Of a stretch of 64,000 nt of DNA, positions 41,101 to 51,700 are shown piece by piece. The position numbers were made by a program, and so were the translations under genes. Under the pieces are notes generated by a model. It was not told the DNA's origin. It searched no databases and was given only the letters and a program-made list of their open reading frames with translations. Positions within the stretch are counted from its first letter, which is position 1. Every line of letters begins with the position of its first letter. The stretch comes from Lepidodermella squamata (taxonomy: Eukaryota; Gastrotricha): positions 124,001 to 188,000 of the forward strand of contig JBLDXI010000048.1 in the NCBI GenBank assembly GCA_047495785.1. Reading direction: 5' to 3'.

Positions 41101-44100
41101 TCAAGCACTATTGCGGCAGAAAGGCATTGAGGAGGAAGGTGACTCAAGTAAAGCTCTACAACTGGATAGCAGCTCAGCGCCGGTCGACGGCGAAAATTGG
41201 CAATTCGAGGTAACAACTGCAAGTTCGGCATTCGAACACAACTTTTCACCACTAATCGATTGATCATTAGCAACATTTTTCAACATTTCCTTCAATTTCG
41301 ATGAACCAATCGAAACAAATGAAGGATTTGATTTCTCACTGCAAAATACAGTCGAATCGCGGAAATTCGCAATTTTCGACATTACAGCTGGGCTAATTAA
41401 TTGATCGAAATTAGAAAAATCTAGAAGTGATATTGATTTTGATTCCGAATTCAAGGAAACAATTTGCCGCAAGCAATCAATCGGCGAGGATGATTCAATG
41501 ATTGATACCTCCAAATTCGGTTGATGGGTCAAATCGCTCGATTCGACACAATAAAATCGACGAGCGAAAAATGGAGAATAAATCCGATTTAAATTCGGAA
41601 TATTTTTCTCACTCTTCCCCAGCCAAATGGCGAAAATCGATATTTCAGAGGCAATCATGGGTTGATCGAATTGATCGGGACAAATCGATTTTTCCGATGA
41701 TTCAGGCAATCGATTCAGCTTCGATTTTGCTGGCAGGGCGAATGGCTGCTCGATGGGGTAGAATTGAACTGATCGAATCGAACCCGAACAATCCGAGTCG
41801 GCCGATTTCCGCTTCGGGAATTCAAAATTCATGCGTCGCAGGTCTGAAATCCACGCCTGAGCACTTTTCACATCAAATTCCGTTGCGACAATCGAACTAG
41901 CGGCTAGATCTTGGTAGATCTTAATAAAGCACCCGCCAAAATCGAACTGGTCCGGGCACGTCCATTTCGATAGGAATTCGACCAATCGCCCGGCTGATTG
42001 GTACAAGTTCAGCTCGTCGGCGAAGTCCTTCAGGTAGTCGTGGGGATTGCGGGCCTGGAACGCGTTGGGCGACACGTAGCCTTTGCGGCCGCCGGCTAGC
42101 CACAGCATCGGTTGGCCGATGTACGCCCGCCAGATATCAGTCTCTCGCATGGACTAAAAAATTATATAAAAAAATTGTTCAATTGAAAATCACGGAAATG
42201 GAGAAAATTTGTCAATATATTTGCAAAAGATCTGAAGCTCGCTATTATTCTGATATTTGATACCCGTCAACAACCGTTTAATCGATTTAATCGATTATTT
42301 CAACTCGAGAATACTGACAGTATAATAGAGAAACGGTTCAGTTTGTGCTCCGTAAGTTGAACTATTCCTCAAGTTTCCTCCTAACGATACTATACAGGTA
42401 AATTGGTTGCGTTCGACATTGGTAAGCACAACTACACTGAACTTCTTCATGCATCGAATCCGGCGGCGAGCAGGCATTCAAATCGATCAAATACACCAGC
42501 TGCTCTCTTCGCAAGTACACCACACGAGCGACGAGTTCATCAAAGGCATCGACTACTTGTGCTCCCACCTGAACACATTGAGAATCTGAATGAGAATCTT
42601 TAGGCCACGGTTGTGGCGTTCGCAATTCTATTGCGCTGTGATGTTCTGAGAAGAGACGATAGCGAAGAATTAGGCGAGTCTTTTTTCTAGTAAACCTCTT
42701 GTCAGAATGTCAGCTGAATTTCGGAATCGTCTTCTAACACTTCTGCTGATTTTACTTCTCTGTTGAAGCAATCACCTCGCACTCGACGGAACTATCGGCC
42801 AAAAGCCAAGTTTTTCGCCGATGCCCTTGGATAAGAGGATTTTATCGCTAGTAACAGTTGGCTAGTAACGAAGCCGGCTTGTTCACGAAGGAATTTCGTT
42901 ATATTAGAAGTCTCATTCGATATTTTGGTCATTTTTGACTATTAAAAACTTCGCTACTCTCATTCTAATTCGCCCCGTTAGATGAGAAGGGTCAGGATTC
43001 AACCCCTACCTACCAAATAAACTAGTTTGGATCTCTCAGTGCCGCACCGATTTGGAATACCCAATCAATTGCATTCTTAAGAATAGCTATTTCGATCAAA
43101 TCAACTTACAATGTTCCAATGTTACATTTTAAGCAGTTTATATTTGCTTATAACAAGTGATAAAGGGGATCCCGCTGCTTTGATCCCGAAGAGAATCGCT
43201 ATCTGCACTTGCCTTCCAGGTATGTCAGCAATCATTCGCATCATATCGGCTATCACTGGATATTATCATCAACGCTTCACATCGAAGCACTGTCTCGCGT
43301 CGTATGGAGCAACGACAGCGAGACCCCAAAGGGTAACTACGCCTTCCTTATCTCTCCACACTAATGGACCGTTACAGGACCTACTGGGCTGATGAAAAGG
43401 GCCGCATCACAAATAACACGCTTGCTGCATGTCCACCACTGCCACCTCTGCCCCCTGTTCCTGGAAGGGGCATGCAAATCGTTAACACTTAAGTCAAATC
43501 GTCTCGCGGTGAAAGATGCTTTGCGCCAGTGCGCTACCTCCTGGTGTCATAAGCTGCGATGAGCCCTTTCAGCTTTCTTAAATATCACACATTTCTCATC
43601 ATAAATGTGTCGGTTCTCTAGGTGATGGTACCGTATTTCGAACTGAGAAAGATCCACATTATCGGATGAATTTCGACTTTCTTCAGTAGAAGACGAGGAT
43701 AGCTACGAAACTGAATATTTGGCTGCAGAAAGGCTCGCCGCAACTTGGAGCGCCGGTCTTTGCTAACTTCAATGCCGAGAAAGTAACCGGTATTCTCCAC
43801 TAAGTTAGCCGTTAAATATCAAGCAAATAATAATTCTTTCATAGTCTAATTTTGCAAATAGGTCTCTTTGTGACGACTGGATTGTCTAAACATACTGACG
43901 CCTTGTCGTGCCCTTTCTGCGCCTGCTATTTCGCCGAGTAAAAACCAACAATTTCTTCACCGTGTATTTATACGACCGCGAATTTTGGTGAGATAGCTCA
44001 TCTGCCGATCCGTCAGCGCGAATGACCGTAGTTAATGTGTTTAAAAAGCTTATGGAGATGGTGCAAAAGTAAACAAAACGATGGTTTATAGTCCAATAAC

Positions 44101-47100
44101 TTCCCACCTGAGTGGTACAATTTTTGTAGCCCTGCTCTGTAGCATGATCAAAACAAATTAAAATGACGATTGTGGCAGCGTGTCGTAGATCAACATGTCG
44201 TTGGGTCGAAATGTTACGTTAGGCCAAGGTGTCTCATTTACTCATTTACCTTATTTTTTAGTTATTCCTCCTCATGAAAAATTTTTTTACCTCGAGCAAC
44301 AAAAATGTGAGCCATAACGGAAACAAGCCGTATACAGTATTTCGATTAACTTACAATGTTCTTCGAAAACGGGAAGAACAGCAGAGAAAGCGCGTCGTGG
44401 GTGATGAGCGTGTTCTGCGAGTTGCTCTGGACGAAGAAGCCGCGCGGGATGACGATCGACGGCGCGTGGTCGAAGGTCAAGTTGATGGGCGTGGCGTGGT
44501 GCTTGCGCGTGAGCCTGAAAATGGCGTCCATGTCCGGGTCGCCATTCACGACGCCCTGGATCCAGGCGGGCGGCCGCGCGTCGCACAGTTTGTAGCGGCG
44601 CGGCGGCGGCCGGGCGACCTCGGACAGCGGGAAGCCGCGCGGCCACAGCGACGACTGGCCGAAGTGCGGCAGCGTGTTGATCGCCGGCAGCGAGTACTCG
44701 CCCGTCTGCGGGTCCGGCACCAGCGCCCGAACAGCTTCAGCTTTGCCATTGCCAGACAGCTCCAACATCGACTTCAAGTCATCCGTCGGGTGATTGTCGT
44801 CGTCTAGAATAAAGAATAACAGCTAGGTTAAAATATTAACACTTGGAATATCTAACTAGTGCATTCCGAATTTCTGGAATTTCAGGTTTCAAACATTTTG
44901 ATAGCATAATCAATCATTGACTCGTCTCTGGTAGATTGCTAATACTTTGTATCTTTCACCCTTAGATAGCTGTTTACTCTAACTAACCCAGTACCATAAT
45001 ATCTTCACAGCTCATGGGCCCAGCGATGCCTGTTATTAACGTACCTCCCGAAGTAATCCCTCACGAGTGACTTTATTTATTGGTCAGGAGCCTTTAAACA
45101 ATACCTGCGGCACCCCCATCGTGGTCAAGCACATATCGTTAGCGACGTTGAATAACTCGGATTTAGGCTTGTTTACATCCGTTTCAAGGTGAGGGGTGAC
45201 AAGTAAATAGTAGAGTTTTTTAACATGAACGAAGAGGCAAAACAAGAGACTTTTTAGTTGTCACCTCTAACCTTGAAACACATGTAAACAGGCCTAAATC
45301 CGAGTTATTCAACGTTGCTAACGATATCTGAAAGCGCATTTTCGAGGGGCGCTATTGACACGAAGAATGATTGGGAACACCGTGATTCAACAATACGTGT
45401 GCTGATGGTTCATCTAATTTCATTATATCGTAACCCCCAAGGCTACGGCTATGGCACGGTGGGAAGTCTTGAAGGCTATTGTCGACACTGCATCCTTGGT
45501 CAGAAAGTACCGAGCTATCATGATAATCTAGATGGGTCATTTGACTCCGGAGGGTTATGTCTGTGCTTTCGTTAAGTTAGTTGAGGCTTCACGGACGACT
45601 TCGACCTGTCACGTGTCGGTTACTTCTGAAGTAACTGACGAAGAAAGCGACGATTTGGTAGCAATGAATCAAGAAATCAACTCGTATACGAAATTGCGTA
45701 TCCTGTCACATTCACTCAGCTCAAGCAAACGTCGTAGGCGCTGGCCGGGCGCAGGTGACCCAAGCAAACGTGATGCCTCTTCGCGGCGCTGCTGATAAAA
45801 ACGGCGACAACTCAAAGGGATTGCTCATGGCGCACGCAAGTAATCAAAAGCCCTTGCAGGAAATGCGTCGAGGGATGGAAGACTACCTACAACGGCTACA
45901 AACACCGCTCCGTCCCTCTTGGATCCAGCTCGGTCCAGTATCACAGGAACGGAGTCCCCATAAGGCGCATCGACGACTGAACCTTGTGAACAGGAGTTGA
46001 GCGACAGCGAGAGCATCGAACGTCGCGAACACGGGTTGGTAGCTGTTGAGCACAAGCCCTGCGACATGTGTGCAGATTCCGCAGGTCTAATAAAAAAACT
46101 CTTCCGTTTGCCGCGAACAGGAAAATTTGCAGGAGTTGTCAGGCAGGCTCTGCGCATACACAAAAAATATTTGTCGAAAAACGAAACGAAATGTGGCGCG
46201 GAAGTCGCAGATGGCGTCTCAAATGACCCTGATGGCGCCTCTGGCAGCAAACGCAGGGCAAAGCGCAAGACTGCTGAAGAAAACTCAGTCGGCTCGAAGA
46301 AGCAGCGCGCTAAAATAGGCGAGAGCTAAAGGTTAATTATTAACTTTTATATTTCATCGAGCAAATTAATGCAATCATATCTTAGCTCTTCGGGAAAGGG
46401 CGAAATGCCCAATTAAAAGTGGAAGGCTTTCGCATTCAGACAGAACGCAGTGTGGAGTTTTTAGCATGAAAAACGGCGAAGTCGTTGTGAAAGAACTCCG
46501 GCCTAATGGAATCGCGGTGTTCAAATGTAAGCTGACACGGTGTCGAATTTGTAATCAAGAGAAGTGTAACCACTGGCCCGAAGGCTTTGCCGATTCACTG
46601 CCTTGTGAAGGGCTGCAGAAAGACCTACGTCAGAATATTTCACTGGTGTAATCACGTGGCGAGCTGCCATTCACAGGTTAAAATGGAAACGAACGAGTCA
46701 ATGGAGGTTCAGTCTCTGAGTGTCTGAGCCCGGTGTGAAGCAGGACGTTCCACCTGTCTGCCCCGAATGTGGTCATAAGACCCCGACGATAAAGGCAATG
46801 CAAAATCATTGTAGCTCACACCATCAGCTCTACTTTTCAACTGGCCAACCAAGTCGTGTCAAAGCTAGCAAGGTAACTTGCGTCCGGAAAGGTGCGTTCC
46901 GTAACAGCGCCCAGTCCACGATCCCGGTGAACCTGCTCGGTGCGATCATCTCTGAAAATGCATCTGCATCGGCTGGAGTCGAAAACAGAATAAGTCGGGC
47001 AAGAGCGCTTCTCACAAAGCTGCGTCCGATACTTTTACGAGTGCTGGGAAAAACGACTAAAAATGATTTGGCCTGGCTCCAAAAGTTCCACCCTGCGCAG

Positions 47101-48607
47101 CCTTCATTTGAAGCGCGGCTCTCTGGTCTCAAAACTGCTGTCTTAAAGAAATCCGGCTACGTTTAAAAGGATCAAAAGTACCTGATCGTGGCGGTAGCTT
47201 CGGCTCCAAGGCTTGTGTACCTTATGCTCGGCCTCAGCCGCGGAGGGTATCACTTCCAGGGTTCTTTCGAAAATATAACTTTTGATGAAACTCAAGTGCT
47301 GGAAATAATCGCTAATCTGTCTGACTCCTACGTTTGTCCCGACTCTTCGAAATCAACTTATGACACCCTTCAAAAATATTTAAAATATATTTTGAATTTT
47401 GAAAACAGCGCCATTTCTGCTGTTGGCGAGATGCACCAGTCACTCCTATACCGAAGAAAGGAAATTCAAAAATACTGCCGATTATCTCTCTCACTTAGAC
47501 CCCGTGCCGGATCTTTGAATCCATTATTCGTAACAGCATTCCCGATTTTCAACTATACCACAAAAGAACAACATGGCTTAATGATGGAAAAATCAACATC
47601 CACGCAAATGCTCGAATGCTTGTACGACTGGAGTTATGTCATTGATAAAAATGAATGTGGGAATAGAATTCGCTGAAGCGTTTGATTCTGAGAGTCACAG
47701 AAGAGCTACTACAAAATCTTGAGGCTATCGAAGTGCGGGGCAAATTAATAAAATGGATCAGTGCATTCTTGATGAAACAAATCAACAAGTAAATAATGCT
47801 CTTAGTGAATCTTCTAAAGTCATGAGTGGAGTACCACAGGGTTCCGTTGTGGTACCTCTTCTTCTTCTTATTTGCATTAACGATATTGTTATAAATCTTC
47901 CCGATAGCCTTCAAATGAAACTCTTCTCAGACGACTGCAAAGTGTACATGGTTTTCCCGCTTGAAAACTAACAAAATTTCTCTCGTATTCGCTTTCAAAC
48001 GCTTTCAAAATATTGGTGAATGATCTAGGCAATGTCTTTTAACAACAACGACAGCCAAAATTTCATTGTAAATAAAAAAAAAAGTGATCGGTAAATTTTC
48101 CAGCGTACCAGTGTCGTAGATCATTTTCGCGCCGTGCTGAATGGCGAACAAGTAGCCGATGTTCTTGATCGAGTAGGTCTTCCAGCGCTGATACGCCAGC
48201 AGGTTGTAACCGAGCGTCTGCGCCTCGTCGTGCGACAAGAAGCGAACGCCCTGTGGCGCCGGCCACTCCTTCGGGCTCGACTTGTCGCCGACGACCAGCA
48301 CGCGCCAGCCGAATCGCGACAACTTGCCCAGCAGCTTCACGTCCTCGGTCGGCGGCTGGATCGACGTGACCACGATCCACCGATCCGACAACTGCTCACC
48401 AGGCAACGGCGATAGAGCGTCGATCCGCAGCGGTTTTTCATTGACCGAAACCGGTTTTCCGACAATATCAGTGATTTTATCGAGTTTCGATAGATTGTCA
48501 ATAGCTTTCGAGCCAAACAAGAGGTAGCCGAATAAAATGGTGAAGATGAGGCCGGTTAGAAAGAAGCATAGTACCCGCAAATTGACAGCCGGAAATTTCG
48601 GGGCCAT
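41101..48607 (-). CDS. DUF288/STELLO-type glycosyltransferase-like protein, copy C
   Basis: Three exons: 48607-48109, 44803-44355, 42153-41101; 666 residues. Signal anchor at ~10-32 (VLCFFLTGLIFTILFGYLLF) differs from copy B. From GEQLSDRWIVVTSIQPPTED through GRLVEFLSKWTCPDQFDFG it is almost identical to B, except that the linker after LELSGN is seven residues shorter. The last ~230 residues have diverged again, ending SSMPFCRNSA. Exon boundaries and phases match B exactly (T|DDDN and NI|xMRET). Intron 1 (3.3 kb) carries a broken LINE and a MITE; intron 2 (2.2 kb) carries traces of the same recombinase-related DNA as gene B's intron. Its ATG is 125 bases downstream of the UTP25 stop on the same strand. 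Confidence 0.9.
42154..44354 (-). other. intron 2 of STELLO-like gene C
   Basis: 2.2 kb. The last ~75 bases next to exon 2 (44280-44354) are homologous to the same part of gene B's intron. Bases ~43950-43977 match 38191-38216. Other open frames (42403-42625, 43111-43392) are unrecognised. Confidence 0.6.
45133..45327. mobile_element. palindromic MITE, 195 bp
   Basis: Left arm from ATATCGTTAGCGACGTTGAA and right arm ending TTCAACGTTGCTAACGATAT are near-perfect reverse complements over about 68 bases. A short AT-rich centre separates them. No coding capacity. Shares the subterminal CGTTAGCGACG with the MITE at 21801. Located in gene C intron 1. Confidence 0.85.
45530..47170 (+). mobile_element. 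putative LINE ORF1 / zinc-finger region, broken
   Basis: A run of short plus-strand frames upstream of the reverse-transcriptase fragment. One (46720-47166) has a classical C2H2 finger (CPECGHKTPTIKAMQNHCSS, then HH) followed by a helical segment (ISRARALLTKLRPILLRVLG). Others are Lys/Arg-rich (SGSKRRAKRKTAEE). Order and decay suggest the nucleic-acid-binding ORF1 of a LINE, but a captured gene fragment cannot be excluded. Confidence 0.45.
47430..47970 (+). mobile_element. LINE reverse-transcriptase fragment, frameshifted
   Basis: Motifs appear in order but in different frames: VTPIPKKGN and TPCRIFESII, then TTKEQHGLMMEKSTSTQMLE and CLYDWSYVIDKNE, then SGVPQGSVVVPLLLLICIND, then LKLFSDDCKVYM (the F-x-D-D catalytic box as FSDD). 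Frame changes and missing blocks show it is dead. Lies in intron 1 of STELLO-like gene C. Confidence 0.85.
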
Positions 48608-48732
48608 CCACTCATCGGTGTTGGTTTTCTCTCAATTAAAGCCCCTATTTAATTCAAATAATTGAAATTAAAGCTTATAATTACTATTTTTCCAAATAAA
48701 ATTGAGCCGCAACAATGGAATTTTTCTGCCTA
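48608..48732 (-). other. 125-bp gap between UTP25 and STELLO-like gene C
   Basis: Both neighbours read on the minus strand. A canonical AATAAA for UTP25 is not seen in this gap. The gap is too short for a typical separate promoter plus 3' UTR, which fits operon-like cotranscription with trans-splicing, though this is inference. Confidence 0.4.
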
Positions 48733-51700
48733 TCATTTTTTGGAAGACCTAGTCTCAGTCGGCTCAGCCTGGCCTGAGACAAACATGTGCACACTGGAAG
48801 AGGAAGACCCAGCCAAATCTTGGTTGCTGTTCAGCATGCGTTGGGCCATTGCCGAGCCGACAATTCCAGCGAGTTGGAACACTTCGAATCGCGAGTAGAG
48901 CGCAACGACCTGGCACGCTTCGCCCGGCGGCGCGTCAGCCATCCAATTCGCGATTTCGGGGTAGAAATTCGGGTAGGACGGCAGGGCGTAGAATACAATA
49001 TTTCTCACTCCGCGAATTCGAAATCTACAATACAAATAATTGAGATTTATCTGAATTCAACTCAGAAATAATCAGGAAATTCAAATTATGCCGACTGTTA
49101 AGTATGGTCACGGCCTGTCTATTAAAGTGGACCTAAAACCCCGAACACTATTAGAGTTAATCCTGAACCTCGACTACCCATGAAAAAGCCGCTCGATTAG
49201 TAAGCCATAGATGCCAGAAAGGCCAAGAACGACTGCGCCAGTTGAGAAAAAGGCTAAACCCTCTCGACATGTCATTAATCGGCGTACCCAATGACGGGTA
49301 ATGTATTTTACTGACAATGACTCCGGCATTATTCAAAAGGACCGTTTTGAATTTCATTCTGGGCAGTGCAGACAACTTTGCTAGGGCGATTGGCGCACAT
49401 GGCCTGGCTGTTGACGGAAACCGAGAAGCAATGCTCGCAACTTTCGGTTATCGAGTTCTGTTTTCATTAAAGATATCGGTGCCATTTTTACCTGAAGGGC
49501 CTTATAGATTCACAGATAGCGGGCGGTTGGAAGGGTGACGACACGCAGACACTTTAGTCTGGATTTGCAGTGTCAAAGTCCACATATTTTTTGCTTCGAG
49601 ATGTGTGGTCGGGGCGGTGGGGTGGTCGAGAATTTTTTTATCATTTAATAATTTCTCGTGAGCATTATTCCCCCTTTAAAATATTCTTTTTTCATGACTA
49701 AAACGCGTAAAATCGCGGCAAAGGAAGCGGCAATTCAAGCCACAAAAGATGCGGCAATTCTTGAGGATAAGGATCGCAATCGCAAGCAGAGCGATGCGCA
49801 GCGAAAGAGTGCTCGAGAAAACGTGGCAAACACACGAAGAAAGGTTCAAGATCCGGCCGCTCCTGTTTAGCTTCTTCATGCGAGTAAAGCTATGAGCTAT
49901 GTGATGAATTAAGAGCTGAGAGGCTCAATAAAAAGTAAAACAAATGCGGTTATTTTCGTTACGTTTTCAGTGCGGTTAACCCGGGTCATGTCCTCTGATG
50001 ATCGGCCCGGCCGGCACAAAAATTTTAACCGCGGCATATCTAATCCATAAGGCTATCCGGAATCCTCTGGGGCCATTCGATTTGGAAAGAAATCTCGGTT
50101 TCGGTTTTTAGAGATCTCACTCTAAAGGCGAATCAGCTAGCCATCGATGAGCCGGTATCAAAGAAGAAACGAGCAAGCGATATTTTCGCCATGATTAGCT
50201 GCTTGGAGCTGCCAGCTGTCAGAGCGAATCGATTGAAGATCGCGTGAAAGGAGCTTGATGATTATCGCGAATTCAAATTCTAGCAGCTTTCTGAGCGCGA
50301 TGAGTTCGGCAGGTCCAATCCATTACGTTTTATGAAGTGAGTAATCTATACCTTCAGGAGTTTGAAAATTGAGAACTGAAATTTCCTAAACTAAAAGAAT
50401 GCCAGCAGCGGCGAGTCAGAGCGGCACTTCTCGTTTGCTGGGCATGTAGTTACTGGCGACCGTGGCAGCCTGGCCGCTGACTCAGTGGAGGCCTGCGTTG
50501 TTCTGAAAGAGGCTTTATCAAGAATTTGTGGCCGGCTCTCATTGCCGCAAAAATTTCTGCAGATTGAATGTTATTGATTGCCTTGTAATTGCGGAGAAGA
50601 TGAAGGATTGCCGATGGGTGACATGGGGTTCGGTGGAGTCGGCTTTTCCCCACCTGTTGTACCTCCGGCGGAATGCCGCGTGTACTTCCAGCGCGTGCTT
50701 ACCACGATCGGAAACGGCCGAAACTCGTTTTATCACCCTCTCAAACCCTGAGGAAGTCTACATAATGTGAATGCCGAGTTTCTCATCGACTACACCCTCC
50801 CATACTTATATAAGCTTGCTATAAAAGAGTATCAACGTACCGTTTGAAGAAGTGCATTCGTTCTGTGTACAGCAAAAACGTGATTTTGCCATGGAAAAAC
50901 AAGCTGCGAACGCGGGACACTTGACTGTCTTTCGTGTATCTGAAACATCGGAAACAATCAAAGATGTAAACAGTCAAAAATCAGAGAAACCTGCTACAAT
51001 AGATGTAAGCACGAAGTATCAAAATGACCAAAACGAATTTGTTTTATTTCACACCCTCCGTTAGGCAATGTGATGTTAAACTAAAAAAGATAGGGGACGA
51101 AGTACTATAATCTATTTTTAGAATTTGAACATCTTAGTGGGAATAATAAATTGCTGCATACATTTCGAGTGCTTAATGGTCATATTTTGAGTATATGAAA
51201 GCATATCACGACATGTTAGAGGCATAATGAGCTCGTTAAAATTGCTAAATGTAATAGGCATTAACTGTACGAGCGAAGTTAGAGCAATGCATTAATTATG
51301 AAGTTAATCTCAAATAGGATTGTTTCACCATCAATTATGAAATTTTGCATATTTCTTGGAAGGAGTAGCGTTGCACAGCTAAATGCTCGAATAAACTAAG
51401 AGCTATATAAGACCTAAAAGAACCAATGAAAGAAAGCATAAAAAATCCCCCATCTTTGATTGATAAAAATTCGAAAGCCGCATGTTCCTAGCCTTCGTAT
51501 TTTTCAAGCAGTTGAGCAGTAAATATTTCACTGATAATATGACACTAATAATAGCGATACTGAAAGGAAGTGTTACTCTGGGTCCGTGAGGCGTGTCGTT
51601 CGTGTGTTATCACGCCGTCATCTAGCCACGTACTCTTGACATTTTTGTCTCATTTGTTAGCCACGCCCTTCCCCTATTAATAGCCAACCAAAACATATTC

